A stretch of DNA of 64,000 bases from Acridotheres tristis (GCA_037013685.1 CM072893.1:22835736-22899735), one strand, 5' to 3'; counted from the first letter of the stretch, positions 11,390 to 24,957 are shown. Notes: generated from the letters alone by a model not told the origin. Made by a program: numbers and translations.

Positions 11390-14300
11390 TGCTCCTTGGC
11401 ATCTGAACTGTGAGTCTTTCCAAATCAGGTTGTCACTTCTGCTGTACAGACAAGTTAATTTTATGTATAGACCTGTACTGCTACAAGACCTTGTCATGAG
11501 GATGGTAAAAAGAGTCCCAGTGCTAAGATTTTTACTCAGTCATAGGAGCAGCTGAAGTAAAAGCTGAGCCACATCTTCAGCATGGAAGGTGAAAAGAGAA
11601 TTTTTCATTTTAAAAGTGCGTGACAGCATATCACAGAAAAGTTAAGGCTTAACAATACTTTCTGCAGCTAAACTGTAGCTGAGTAGTAACACAAATCCTT
11701 TGGGGGTTTTGGTGATATAGTGATATTACAGTTGTGTCCTGTAGTCCGTGTCTGTTTTGCCAGCTGTTGTACAGGCCCAGCAAGAGCAGTCTCTGCCCTG
11801 ATGAGCTTGCTGCCTAAATAGCCAGAGTAAACAAGGGCTGACGGGGAAGGAGAGGCAGGGAGATGTCAACCAAGCTGCCCTCTGTGCAGCAGGTCAGTGT
11901 CAGAGCCAGGAATAGCAGAGGGTGCTTTAAGCCTTTATCCAGGGCCTGCTTGCTGGACCACCTTGGACTGGAGAAATTGGAGAGGCAAAGAGCTCATTGT
12001 AAGGTGATTCTTTATTTAAGGAATGGAAGAAAGGAATAAAGTTGCAGCTGGGCTAAACTTATTTCCTCTTTGTTACAAAGGAATTTTAGAGGGCAGGTTA
12101 GAAGTTGGAACCTAAATAGCTTGACAATTTGCTCTTTGTAATGTATTAATAGATGTCAAAATATGGAAAAGTTTTCTCTTTCCCTGTCTCCTGTTCTGCC
12201 TTGCCCATTAGGATCTTGGTATATTCTCCAGTTCAGAGAGCAGATTCATTAATGGAGAGATGTATCATCTATGAGCTGTGTAAGCATTTTGGTGAGTTAA
12301 TAAAAACTGTGTTTTCTCCAGATTTTGGAAAAATGTATACACCTACAGGAGCAGGAAATGGCCAATCTATGCAAGTCAAATCCAAATGCAAACTGCAGCA
12401 ATCATAGGAGACCTCAGCCTTCACCACTGTAGGGGGAGGGAGTGTGAATGCTTGTAAAGCTGCTTCAGTTTCCTTCATCTTTTAAAACTTGATTTAAAAA
12501 CAAAGTTTCATTACTTTAAGACAGAAATGAAAAAGGCAATGAACTGGTGCAGATGATGCAGAGGGGAATACTCTGGGGAGGATATTGCAGTAACAGAAAA
12601 AGGTTGGAAGAGGAATGCAGCTCTTGCTTTGTGCTGGAAAAGTCAGTGGTTTTTATAAACTGCCATTATAATTATTCTTACTCTGTCTTAAACTGTTAGT
12701 GCTGAGCATGACAGATCTTCCAGGACAACTACACAACATTGAAACTGCTGCTTTTTCTGGGAATGTGAAGCTGTTTGTAAGAGTTCTTTGAGGCCTGCCT
12801 ACCCTTCCCTTAAGATCTTCACTAGTTCGAAGAGGAAGAAGAATTTTATGTAGTTCAGGGCTTAAAATATGTGTGCTTTGTTTGTTGCTGTTACCCCTGT
12901 TGGACTAGCTGTGGGTTATTTCATTCTATCCGAGTACTACTCTGACAATCTACTCTTTGAAATCAGAATACACATGACACTTCTTCAGCAGCTTCAGGTT
13001 TTCTGATAATCTTTCCAGAGCAGTGCATTTTTTGAAGAAGCCCAGATTTCGTCACCAAAAAGCCTACGCAACTCCCTGGAAGATTCCAAATCCTGCCTGG
13101 AGTTTCTAGCCAATATCCCATTGCAGTCACTTGTAAGGGAGAGGCCATCTGATGGCAGAGTAGCCTGGCTTAGTCTTGGTGGTGGTGGTTTTTTGGGAAG
13201 CCTTTGTGAAAGTGTGTGTCCTTGCTGTGTGCACAGAAATTTGTTTGTGCCTCTGCCTTCTTCATGAGGTGACTTTTCACAAGAGCTGTTTCGTGGAGCA
13301 GTTTGCAGCCTGGTAACATCTGAGCTGGCATAGACACAGCAGGGGAGGCAAGGAACAGTGGACAGAGCTCTTCCATCTTGGAGTTATTTGAACCCATGTC
13401 CCGTAAGGAAGGGGGAGCACAGAGGACAGGCTGAATATGGCAGTAAAGCTAAATAAGGGTCATGTGCTAAAGGAATTCCGTTGGAATTTTTGTCCTGGAA
13501 GAGACATTTTGAAAGCTAGCCGACTTGTTGAGGACAGCAGCAGGGGCTCCTGACATAAATAGCTTTTCCCTCTCGCCTGGCTGTTGGTGGCCCATGACTT
13601 GTAACTGCACTGAGGCCCTGCCATTCAACAGGTGTGTCCTGACTACACAAATAAGTGCAGTTGGTCCTTGTGTTAGCCAGCCTTGCCACAGGGCCAAGGT
13701 TGATAGTGGGGCTTAGCCACTGTGACCTGTTTTTTCTCTGTATGACCCTTCCAGTCAGGCCTCAGGCAGGCTGGTGACAGCTTTTATGCAGACAGCAGAT
13801 TTTGTCCACAGAAGAAATTCAGTCTCAGCGGGTCTCTGCAGACTTGCATTTCCAGATGAGCTCTTCAGTACTTAAAATGCAGCAAAACATGAAGGAGTTT
13901 GGTGGATTAGGGTGCCCCATGCAGCTGGGAAAATACACGATATGACATGTTGGTGTTATCTTCTGTAACATGGTCTATGTTGTTGCAGGCACCACTGTTT
14001 TGGCACATGCTGAAATTGTAGACAGCCAGCAGAAATCTCCCTGGGATGCAGTACAGCACAGAAGCTCTTGCTGTTGCAGAAATACCATTTCTGGTGGCAA
14101 AGGACTTTGGGTGGGGAGGGGATCATTGAAGGCAAGATCAGTTGGAGGTGAAGCTTTAGGAGGTGATATGCCCTGGCTGAGTGATTCTTTCGTTGCTTTC
14201 TTTTGGCCAGCAACTGCCTTGGTACCTGAGGTCACCTGGGTCAGTGGTGCTGTATGGGGACAGTTCCAGTCTCTTACTTCAGCAGCTGGGAAGTGGGGTC

Positions 14301-17300
14301 CAGAAGGAATATTACATTTCTTTTGGTAACTCTGCCAAGAAAGAGAGGAAATTCATAATTTGAGCAAAAGACTTTTAGCTTTTTTTTGTAGGATGGGGAG
14401 AAGTAGGAAGGGGGAAATGAAAAATCCTTTATAATGGGTTGCTTGGGATGACTTTACTCTTAGAGCTCTCTTTCAGGCTGTAAGGAATGTTCACCTTCTC
14501 TTTCTTAGTATAACAAAGTCTTTGTAAAGAGAGCCTTCATCAGGAGTGCATGCAATTGGAAACATGCATTGGCTCAGGTTATGTGCTGCACTATGATTTG
14601 GGATCCTGATGGAGTGCTTTTTGGTGGTAATTAGGTAATAACAAAGACAGCCCTGCATGTCCTGAATAATGTAACTTTATCAAATATTGATAATTGCAAT
14701 GCCCTAGCAGAGGTGTAAGATGATGCTCTCTAAAGGGCTTTAAGACAATTTTGCTTGAATTTCATTGTGTTTTCATAATCAGTGTTCACTGGCTCCTTCA
14801 TCCTGTGTTGCCTGTCATCATTCTAGGATGCTGGACTGTACCTCAGTTGCTTTCTGATGCAGACCTGTGTAGGTCCTGCTAAAAATAGCAGTCCTTCCCC
14901 AGTGAGTCAGCCTTCAGCAGTCTTGAAGTTCACTGCTGGGTGGCTTCTCTGGGAACACAAATGCCAAGATCTTGATTTCACAGAGTACTTAAGCATGTGC
15001 TGAATTTTAAGCATGTGGCTTAGTATTTTTCTGGATTGTATACTAAGAAAGATCAAGGTATTCATTTGCCAGTGGATAGTGTTCCCTCCATAGCATTTTA
15101 TATAGCATTTGGCTTCATAAGGTAGTTCAGTCTCCTGAATCTTTGGGTGTTCAATACAGTTGCTGAAGTAAGAGGTACCTAGTTAAGTCAGCCACTCAGT
15201 TGTGTGATGTCTGTTGGTTGCCTCAGGTCATCATGGAAAAATTCTGAGAGGTTTGGAAGTGTAGAGTGTGTGTTGATCATGACTGAAACAAAACAGGCTC
15301 TTGTAAGATAGAAAAGGAATTTTTAATTAAATTGTTAAGTTTGTATGGTGATGCCCTTTTTAACTTACTAAGATTTGAGAGTTGTCATACTTTGCAGTGA
15401 TACTCATCACATTTTTTGATGTATTCTGGGAGTTGCTCTTGGGGGGGTGCTGTTGAGGAAGCAAATCAAATGATCAAATTTTATATCAGCACTTGATTCC
15501 ATAACTGGGTTTGATTTAACTTCTGATATAAAGGATCAAATGTCTCTGACCAACACTGCACTTCAATCTTTGCTGCCTCATAATTGGCAAAGGGGAGGAA
15601 TGTATCAGTCCAATTTCTACATCATCTTTCCCCATGTTCTCCATATTCTGGTCTTTTTCTTGCATCTATTTTAAATAAATAAGATGTCTGGGATATAAAA
15701 GGAGGATACTTTTAAGATATGTTTAAATTAGCTGGATCCAGAATTGCTGGATGAATAAAATATCTATTAAGAGTAAAACAAGAAAAAAACAAAACAACAC
15801 CATCACCACCATCCTCCCGAATCCCATCAGACCTCTCCCATATAGTCTCCCCACCCAACCCTCATCCCCTCCAGGATGAGGGTTGTTCCTCCAGTAACTG
15901 TTTGTATGTGGGAAAGAATGAGGTGTCTGTTACAGGAGTAACTGCAGTAGTGAACTGGAACTCTGGGCCAAGCCAACGTGTGACTCTTCAGAACATCCAT
16001 TTTCAGCAGCAGGAGGGTCAAGGCCTGCTATGAAAGGGCCCAGCAGGGTAATGTGGAAGCTGCTTTTTTGACCGTGGAGTCACCTTTTTCAGAGCCTTGG
16101 AAATTACATCTAGTCTTAGTAGGGTTTATGCATTGACCTCAGAATGTCTGGTTGGGCCAGCATGTGTTGGGAGGGGAATGTGGCACGAGTGTGTTTTCCA
16201 TCACTATGCAAGCTGGTGACTTAAAATCTGTATGTGGGGAGAACTTAACTGAGGGTTGAGTGTAGGGAGGAGAAGTGTTTTGGAGTAATGAATGGAATTG
16301 GATGTAGGCGGAAAGCCTGAGCTCTGTCTGGGAGAGTAATAAGCAATGATGAGAGTGGACCTGACCTGACTTTTCAGTACTGTGCATTCCTCATCTCAGA
16401 CACTATCTGGCCTCATGGGCTCTTGCAAGTGCTCCCCTTAAAAAAAGGAATTCCTCTTCTTGCAGCCTAATCTAACTCTATTTTGGTTTTGTTTGTTTGT
16501 TTTTAAATGGCTATGAAAAATAAAGAGCCTGTAGCTTTCTAAATTCGGTTTTAATTGGTGTGGCTCTACTGATCATAAACGTAAACTTGCAAAGCTTTCT
16601 AGAGGATGAAAAGCTTTTCTGTGTGTGGTTTCTGTTTTTGTTTAAAATGGGTCACATGCCCAGGAATGCAGTCAAATTATAATGGTGACTAAGTGCCGGA
16701 AAGCATAGAAAAGAGGAGGGAAGGGTGAGCAGAAAAAAAAGAGCCTGAGGCTATGGAAGGAAGGCTGGGAAAGTAAGAATCTGGCCAGACCCCTGGGCCA
16801 GGTTAGAGATTTCTACACCCATTAACAACCACAGGAGATGTTTATTTACAGGGAGCTAATCTTTATTTTAAAAATGACAGAGTACCAAAAAATGCTACTT
16901 TTGGGAAGTGGAATGGAGGGACTATAGGGATGGGAGGAGGAAACTGATTCTGATGAGGCACCAGTTCCCATCTCTCAAGGATCTTCTCCCTATGCATCTG
17001 GGTGTGTTGGCTGTTGAGAAATGCATGAATGCACAAAAGTGGGATAAACTCTTGTAGTCTAGTAAGTGGTTCATAACCCCTAGTTACAAAGGATAACTTC
17101 TAGAGTTTCTTCTTGTTTGTAGTTTTCTGATCTTTTCTACCTAAGCAGCTCCAGCAAGGATATTGAATAATGGAATTTATGATATGAGAAAGATGGGAGC
17201 TAAAGCTGCCTTTCCCTGTGTCTTTAATCACCTCTGGATCATGAAAAACAAAACAGATGTTGAACAGCTGCTTCGACTGGGTATATTCATGTAGACTCTA

Positions 17301-18110
17301 AGGAGACCTTGGTCTCAGGTCTCTGTGGTACCTACTTTTTGTCACATCTTGAAGAGTGTTGATCTTGGTTTGTCTCAGCTCATTCCAATAACTTTGATTT
17401 GTAACCCAGCAACAGCTATATGAGCTATAGTCTCTCTTTTAGTAGCTTTGTCTGACTGTAAAGAAGGAATTTTCCAGTGGTATGCTGGAATTCTCTATCC
17501 TTTGGTGAGCTGCTGCAAAGGATTAGTTTTTCTTGTGTGTGTGCATTGGGTGGTTTATACACATGAATGTATTTTATCTTTAGTTTGGACACATCTTGAT
17601 TTCTGACTATTGTATCTGGTTATGTGATTGTCAGACAGGTGAGGCTCTGGAGCAGTTTCTTTACTGGTCCTTCTGGATAGACACCTGGCTTCAGTGTTCT
17701 GACTAGTGTTTCCTCCATCTGTTCTTGTGTGGCGTTGTCCTTGTCTTTAATGGCTCGTCAGGTGATGTCCTATATCTCTGGCTCTTCTGGTGGTTTCTTT
17801 CTGTTTAGATTACTTTTTGTCTGAACCTGTGCTGCATTCAGTATGCTTGGTCAAGTCTTGCTCACATTTGAGGTTTGTGATCATCAGAGGTGGCTTTCTT
17901 TGCTGATAATCCCCCACGCTTGTCAGTGTTCCTTTCTTGTCAGCGCTCACGAATGTGCTCACTGTAGTGTGGCTCTGGCACCATCAGTGTGTGTCAGTTC
18001 ATCATTGTGAAAACAGGTTGAGAGCTTACCTGTGGCCATCTTGAGTCCATTTGTTGTCCAGAAGACATCAGTCCTGGTTGCTAATCTCATCTCTCCTCCT
18101 CTGTCTGCAG

Positions 18111-18206
18111 AGCTGCTGGCATTCCAGTGAAGGAAAGGGTGAAGGTATCTCAGAACTGGAGGCACGGACGCTGCCGGAGGGAGACAGTCCTGAAATGGAA
18201 ATGCAA
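18111..18206 (+). CDS. FBXW4: FBXW4 exon 2
   Basis: The first base completes the split Leu codon from exon 1 (TT|A). Then come 31 codons, including the hallmark VKERVKVSQNW block, which is nearly identical to mammalian FBXW4 and links the F-box to the WD40 propeller. I place the end at 18206, after TGC AA, so that the intron begins GCAAGT. The AA joins the T that opens exon 3 to make Asn, giving KCNLMPWM, which aligns with mouse KC/RCNQMPWM without a gap. The GT four bases further on (18211) would put exon 3 out of frame. The N-terminal side is supported by a clean polypyrimidine/CAG acceptor. Confidence 0.92.
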
Positions 18207-20894
18207 GCAAGTGCCTTCTTTCTCTTCTTCTTTGTTATGTGACAAGTGCTGTAGGGCCTTGGGTTTGTACCTGTGCCCTGAAATGAGATGTTTCCTGCTC
18301 CTTGTGCTCCATGGGGTTGCTGACTTATTTTGGCTGTTACTGGCTAGCTGGATGTGGGGTAAGCAGAATTGCTGCCTTGCCCTGGGGATTCATTCTGTCA
18401 GGAGTGTCTTTCTTAGTAATTTGAATTTGTCTTTGTTTTGATCTGTTCAGTTCTAGTCATATTTAGCAACCTTTGCTACAGATTTCAAACTGTTGCACTC
18501 ATGTCTACTGCTGTATACCATGAGCAATCCTTTGTCCTGCTCTCACAATGAGCTCACCTTGATCCCAGATGTGGACTTATGTGTCCCCTCAAAATGCTTC
18601 ATTTGTCTCTGGTGATTTGTCCTGGACCCTGATTTGGATGTACAAATCTAAAATTCATATGCCTTTTGCTCCTTCATTCTCATGCTTCTCTCCTTCACTT
18701 TAAAAAAAAAAAAAAGTGTATTTGACATTAATGATAGGAGCCTGTTGTTAAATTCCTGTCTGCAAAGGTGTACTTGGCCTTCAAAGCAGAGCATAAGATA
18801 GGTCTCTTGTCTAAGCAGCACATCTAAATTTTCATCTTTCACATCATCAGACTGAAGGAAAAATGAGACTATGGTTTGTTAGCTGCTGAAGAACAGGGAC
18901 CTTCTACTGAGCTTTCATGCCCTTTTGTGCTGCGTAGATTGAAGTGGTGGATAATGTGCCACTTCTTGTCTAAAGTTCTGGGAACAGCTGTAATGAGCAG
19001 AGTGGGTTTTGGTGCAGGCTGTATACCTGCCTTTGAAGTGCTTGCAACCATCTGTGAAGACAGGCTCTGTGGATATTAGAGATCATTACTAAACCAGCTT
19101 CCCAAGTGAAAAGGCAAGGACTGATTTAATGAGGCCACCATCCAAATGGCATCCCCTAATTTTAATTTATCCTGCTTCAGATTTGTTACTTCTCCTTATG
19201 AAAAAGCCATAGAAAAAGGTAAAAAGCTAAACTTCTGCAAAAGGAGAGCCACAGAAACTGGCTGTAGTCTAGGTGAGCTGGATATTCACTTGCTTTTAGA
19301 GGACTGTGTAGGAGTAGAGGAAGGAAGGGGAAATCAAAGCCTGCCTAAACCCAAAGCTCCTGCTCTGAAGATGCCTCTTACTTTTTCTATGTATATGATC
19401 AAGTCCCAGATGAATATTACAAACTCAACTGCTTTGTCCATGTGATTAAAAGCCTGCTACTGGAGATGAACACAGTCAAGCAGGAACCTTCTGTTTAATG
19501 AACAATCTGGTCCTCTTGCTTGTTTCTAGCTGTTCATTGTGATGTTATGAGGTACAGCTATGTGTAATGACTCTGATGACACAGAAAATCATGACCTCTG
19601 AGGACAAATGATCTGAAAAAAGAGAGAGGCAGGTTTTTATGAGAAGCTGAACTGCTTTCAAAGCCATTTGTTCCTGAAGAGTTTGAAAACTGGAAGGCTG
19701 CTCTGTAGAAAGGCTCTGGATTTGCTCAGTGTTTCCATGGACATTGGTGCACTTGGCAATGACTGCAGAGCAGAGACAATTTCACACATACATGCCCTAT
19801 AGGACATGAGTCCCATGTGTCTTTGGATCTGGCCTCACTATATCCTGAAATCTTATTTGCTGATTCTCTGTTGGCTACACAAAACCAAAATCTTGAGCAA
19901 AGATCTGACTGCCCAAGTGTATATCCATTTTCTTCTGTATTTTGCTTTTGTTTCAAGAATAAATAAACTTCTTGAGATGGCAGGCTTGATTCAGATATTG
20001 CTTGAGTGTCTTCTCCTCTTCTTGGTCTTCCAGAAAGTAAAGCATATCTTCCATAGATAACATCAAAATACTTTGGAATCGTTTTTTTGGCTCCACTGCC
20101 CTTGAATTGGAACCTGCCTGTACAAACCTGCCACTGTCCCACATAAAGCAGGGGTGAAAAGGGTGTATGGGCTCTTCTGAAAGATGGCCAAGAGAAATCA
20201 AGAGCTTGCTCTACAACTTATGGCTCAGCAGGGGAAGAGGTGTGAATGTAGAAAAATAACTCCACTGTATAATGAGCATAAAGTTCTTGGGTAGCCTTAA
20301 AGTGCAAGAGGTGGGTGACTTTCTGTCTGTAGGAAGAGCTGTGGTATTTTGGTGACATGCTCCCCTGCTTAGACTTGTGTGGAACAGTGGCACTGTGGCA
20401 TTGTGGTCTCTACTGGGCACCAGCAAATACTGTTCAGGCTCAAGACTGATTGTTTGCACCAACAGCCTCACAATGAATGCATTCTTAGAAATGCTTGGCA
20501 CAGCTCACCAGCACCAGGGTCTTGATTCTTAAAAAGTACAGAGCTCATGTGCACGTTCAGGGGCCCTTAAGTATTTCCTATCTATGCTCACTAGACTTTT
20601 GGCCATTTTCTCTTTTGGAGATTCCATGCTTCCTTTTCCTCAGCTCTTGGTTAGAAAAATGCCAGCAATGTAATCTGCTTTTTATGTTGCTGGAGAAGCT
20701 TCACTTGTAGCTGTGCTGCTATATTAAGCCCTGCTTTTGCATGTGACCTGCTGCTCCAGCTTCACTTTTCTTGAGCAGACATTTGTTTTTGTTCATATGT
20801 TTGCATATGGAATTATTTTTTCTTTTTCTGTGAGGTTGCTTCGTTTCGTGTTCTCCCCACTACTGCATGCCCCCAACCTTCTGTCTATTTGCAG
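18207..20894 (+). other. FBXW4: FBXW4 intron 2 (GC-AG type)
   Basis: This 2.7 kb intron has a non-canonical GC donor embedded in GCAAGT, the strong consensus typical of GC-AG introns, and a TATTTGCAG acceptor. It contains an A14 tract near 18702-18715. No transposon or nested gene is recognised. The 138-codon minus-strand frame at 19726-20142 has no recognisable similarity. Confidence 0.8.
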
Positions 20895-21080
20895 TTTGAT
20901 GCCCTGGATGGAGCTGGATGGGGAGTATCTCTACCTGTCTCAAGCAGAGAACATCCAGGCCTATCACCTCTGTGCAGAGGGGACAGGTTTGCAACGTCAC
21001 CCTCAAGCCATCTTCTCTGGCCACCAGGAGGACGTGTGTCGTTTTGTTCTTGTCAACTCCCACATTGTCAGTGGAGGGGG
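20895..21080 (+). CDS. FBXW4: FBXW4 exon 3: start of WD40 propeller
   Basis: This exon completes the split Asn codon, continues for 61 codons and ends in phase 2 at GTAAGT (21081). It begins LMPWMELDGEYLYLSQAENI, corresponding to mammalian MPWMQLEDDSLYISQANFI. It reaches FSGHQEDVCRFVL and SHIVSGG, a WD40-type blade whose GH and serine-rich strand motifs are visible. The middle (residues ~137-150) is the least conserved part compared with human, as expected for a surface loop. Confidence 0.95.
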
Positions 21081-22256
21081 GTAAGTTGGGTGAATGAAGG
21101 AGCCTAAGGGTTTTGCCACTGAAGTTGGAAAGATTCTGTGTAACTCCAGCCCAGAGCAGAGGGGGCAGTTTTGCTACACAGTGTCCTCATGTTTGGCTGT
21201 GGTCAGCTGCTGCTGCTTCCTCTCTTAAAATTTTGATTCTAGCCTGAAAAAGCTTCTCCTGCAGCAGTGAAAGAGCTGTGTCTCATCCTGTTGACCTCAA
21301 AAAGTGTCCTTTGCTCTTGTAAACTTGTGTTGATACCCACAGGATTGTTGAATGGGGAATGACTGACCAGGCAAACGTGACTGCTGTGCAAGTTTCATTT
21401 CTTTCCCTGTTAGAGCCAGGGTAGCTACTAGACTATTCTAATAATCAGCACTGCTGGTTAGCTGGGACTGCAGTGGTGCAGAAAGTTTTCTAGAGACAAG
21501 TGTGTGTTTATGAGACCCCCTGATAAAACTGTGGAGAGGGGAAAAATTGCCAAGCCTTCCAGCACACACACACTTCTCCAATTAATTTTGCATTTGTCTA
21601 GCCTTTTACAGTTACAGCAAGTGATAGGACTTTCATTAATAGCTAAAACTTTAAAAATATATGCACCAGTTAAACACAGAATTGGAAGAGACAAGCATGA
21701 CTATCTACCCTGGGTATCATGGGACTCTCACCTGTGAACTGTAGACCAAAATTCAGGTGAAAATGAAGGCTTGCATTTAAAATTCCAGTAACTGTGTTGA
21801 TTGAAAAAGGTCTAAATGTCTCTGTAGTTAATTCAAAGCACAGCACCCTGCGTGGCTGCTCTGAAATGCATGAGAAGCTAAGGCTTGGACATGGGTGAGA
21901 ATGTCCTCTCACTTGTTCCCTTACTCCCGCCATTCAGCATACAGACAGGATTCTGGCAAGCTCAAAGCAGTAGGAGGAGAAATGGCTGCTTTGCTACAGT
22001 TTCTGCAGCTTAACACAAAGTGAAGGGTAGAAAGATAGCCAGGAAAATTTTCATGTGCATCAGATTAGGCTTTAACTGGCTGGATGTGAAATTGCAAGAG
22101 GATAGGTGATGTGTGAAGAGTGGAGGGTTAATAATGCTGCATGAATGTCAGCCCCTGTCAGAGATCAGTCCTGGTCTTTTTGTAGCACTCCAAAGCATTA
22201 GTGGAAGGTGCATGTCCAAGGGATACAAATTCCCTGCCTGTGGATTTGTTTTTCAG
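21081..22256 (+). other. FBXW4: FBXW4 intron 3
   Basis: A short 1.2 kb intron with a near-ideal GTAAGT donor and a TTTTTCAG acceptor. Nothing beyond unique intronic sequence is recognised. Confidence 0.9.
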
Positions 22257-22389
22257 AGATGGCAGTATTGTCCTTCACAAGATCCATGGCTCCTACAGCG
22301 TCAAGTTCTCTGCACATGAACAGGAGGTGAACTGTGTGGACTTCCAAGGTGGCCTCATTGTCAGCGGCTCCCGGGACCGAACAGCCAAG
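22257..22389 (+). CDS. FBXW4: FBXW4 exon 4: WD40 repeat
   Basis: One base completes a Gly codon, followed by 44 codons ending in phase 0 at AAG|GTGAGC. It reads GDGSIVLHKIHGSYSVKF, then the strongly conserved SAHEQEVNCVD and IVSGSRDRTAK. The last motif, continued by VW in exon 5, is a textbook WD-repeat end (SGSxDxTxKVW). This exon is nearly identical to mammalian FBXW4 in its second half, which supports strong constraint on this blade. Confidence 0.97.
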
Positions 22390-24862
22390 GTGAGCAGGGA
22401 ATGTTTTCAGCAGCTGCAGGTGCTGCTGTAGAGGTGACTTCAGAGGTCTTGTGCCATGAATATTTAAGTGTCAGCAGAACTGTTGTGAGCTCTGAACTCC
22501 TTGTAGGAGGAATGCTGACTGTCTTGGCTCATGTCTCTGAAAAGATGCTTGCTCTGCCAGGCTTGTTAGAAAGAGATTTGGCAGTAATTTACAGCATCAG
22601 CTGCTGGCTTAAACTTGGAAGTGCAGAAGGCAGCAGCTGATATTTTGTTTCTGTCCCTGTACATCTGTCCACACTGTAGTGGAGATGCCAGTTAGTGTGA
22701 AATTCGCTGTATGGATCTCAGTGGATCTTGTTCTGTGATTTAACGTTGCAATGTGGTTTAACGTGCTCTCTGTTATATATTCAGTTTCTGTAAAGGATAG
22801 GATGATGTCTTTTCCAAATCTGTGGTTATTTACTAATTTTGTGGTTTATTTATTTTATTTATTTTTGGGTTTTTTTTCAATGGTTCTTGGTTTGCAAACC
22901 AGGAATGAAATTAGACTATCAGTATTGTTAGCTCCCACTTTTCTTTTCCAGCTGGCATCACTGGGTCCTGTCACGTAATTTTTGACTATTTCTTTATGGG
23001 GCAGAACCTTGTTGATTTTTGTCCTTCTAGATCTGGTTAGCAATGCTTTGTGCCTGTGTGGACTTGGAGAGTTGTTCCTCTGAGGTATGATCAGCTCTGT
23101 GTGATCAGTTTAGGAAGCTGTACACAGATATTTCACCCCTATCCTGCTAACATTATGCAGTACCTGTAGTATCTTCACCACCACTTGTTTTATTGTTGGA
23201 AGTGGTTGTTGTATCTGTTGGCTTTTGCTCTGGGTAGGCTGATAGACATTCTTGGTGCTGATTCATATCATAGAGCATCCATGGAGGAAAGAGGAAAACC
23301 ATCTAATTCCTGTTTTTCAAGAGGGAAAGTTGAAGCAAGGAAAGACTTATATTTCTCTTTCAAGGTTTTATAGGAAGTGTGTGAAACAGCATGACCCGAT
23401 TTATTTTTGTTAGTCCCTCTGTACAGATGTACTCCTGAGTAAAATCACTTCCAAGTAAAGCAAGCAATGTTCAGATGCAAAAGGCAGTTTTGGAGTTGCT
23501 GTTTGCCTCCTGGGAGCAAGACCTTGATGCTGCTTTTGTCTCACATTTTAGCGGTGCTGCTCCTCTCTGGTCTGTGGATCCTTTTTTCTGGGAGAGTGCC
23601 TTCTTGCTACTTCTCTGACAGCTGGGGAACCGACATCCCCGACCTTGAGAACAAATTCCTGAAGCCCAGAGGGGAATTTCAAGCTGTTTTTCTTAGAGCT
23701 AGTGTGAGATCTTGCCCACCCAGTGCTCCTCACAGCATATACTCTGGGGATGTTCACCTCTTATTTTTTATCATCTCTTTTGTAGGCTGTCTTGTTTGCA
23801 TGAATGAGACTCTTGGAGGGTGGAAGGGAATCCCTGCCAACCTTTTAAAGGGGCTCTAAGTGTCTAAGCTATTGAGGGCTCTGCTGAGTGTTGATTAGGA
23901 CTAAGCCCTGAAGAGCTGTTAATGTACATTCCTGTGTGATAGGCAGCAGATAGTGTGCTCTGAGCAATATTTTTAACCTGTAGGAGATAGGGATGCCTTA
24001 AAGGAGTTAAGCTTTTCTGCTGCTTTTGCTGACACTAGGTGCTAAATTCCCCGCTGACAAGAATAGCCTGCAATCCTGGGCATTATCAACAAACAAACAA
24101 ATAGGGCACTCTGCGCTTTGAAGTCTTGAAGCAAAACATTGGGGGTTGGTTACAGACAACTGGGGGGCTTGAGTCCTGTGGGCCAGGAATGATGGCAAGG
24201 TGGAGAAAATGAGGACCACTAGCAGAGGCCGCAGCAAGAATTTTGGGACCTTTATTAGGATCCAGAAACAAAGGGGTGAACTGGTGGAAGGAGATGTGCA
24301 TGTTTGCACTGTTGTGGGAGGGAAGAAATTCTCTCATTGTCTGTGAGCAAGGGCAGCCAGTTTGAAAACAACCTGGGGTACCCTTGGAAAACTTGGTCTA
24401 AAGTGGGGGGCTCTTATAAAAGAAAGTTATTTTACAGGCTGGTGAATGATTAACTTTATAGTTAATATTAATGGAAAATTTTCAGGAATGCTACTAAGTC
24501 TTCCCACACTGTTCAAGAGAATAGATTTGAACAAATCCTAGTTGTCATTTATTTAACTACATAAGATGAAGAGTTTCTGTTGAGTGTTGCCCACAGCAAG
24601 TGGTGATGGGGGTGCTCTCTCAGTTATGAGTGGGGTGGAAGATCATACTTACAAGCTGAATATTTGTGTGACGTCAAGAGCTTGTTTCTACCAGCAATTG
24701 AAGGCTCTGCTCCCCTGGAATAAGTAATTGGAATTCAGGGAGAGGGTTTCTGGGAAGATAAGCATGGCAGTTTGTGCAGCTCATCCAGCACAACATTAGC
24801 AGCATGCATCCTACCTTCTGCAGTTTTGGGTGATGTGGCATAACGTGCATCTTTCTCTTTAG
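22390..24862 (+). other. FBXW4: FBXW4 intron 4
   Basis: A 2.5 kb intron with a GTGAGC donor and a CTCTTTAG acceptor. The sequence is unique. The 130-codon plus frame at 23467-23859 has no recognisable similarity. No transposon is identified with confidence. Confidence 0.88.
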
Positions 24863-24957
24863 GTTTGGTCCCTGTCCGCGGGCAGAGTTGGTCAGTGTCT
24901 ACATACAGTGCAGACAGAGGATCGAGTGTGGTCCATTGCTATCAGCCCACTATTAAG
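24863..24957 (+). CDS. FBXW4: FBXW4 exon 5: WD40 repeat
   Basis: Thirty-one codons plus two bases, ending in phase 2 at AG|GTAACA. It encodes VWSLSAGRVGQCLHT followed by VQTEDRVWSIAISPLL, matching mammalian VWPLASGRLGQCLHTIQTEDRVWSIAISPLL almost residue for residue. It completes the WD end begun in exon 4 and starts the next blade. The downstream intron is the very long intron 5, in which the mouse Dac2J MusD insertion is known to lie. Confidence 0.97.

Larger units (their letters stand above)
7088..18110 (+). other. FBXW4: FBXW4 intron 1
   Basis: This intron of about 11.0 kb has a GTAAGC donor and a pyrimidine-rich CTGTCTGCAG acceptor. It holds the tail of the CpG island, one CR1 fragment (7465-7931) and a TA microsatellite (11333-11389). 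The rest is unremarkable unique sequence with stops in all frames. I see no convincing conserved-looking regulatory block or nested gene. Confidence 0.9.

Noticed and set aside
18207..18216. GT donor at 18211 for exon 2
   Set aside because: It would place exon 3 out of frame. Later GTs with a fitting phase (near 18235 and 18246) have poor consensus and add residues absent from mammalian FBXW4.
19726..20142. 138-codon minus-strand frame in intron 2
   Set aside because: No recognisable domain. Treated as a chance frame.
23240..23330. 'tcatagagcatccatggaggaaag' as an old interspersed repeat
   Set aside because: Only a short, weak likeness to generic LINE tails; not enough to call.
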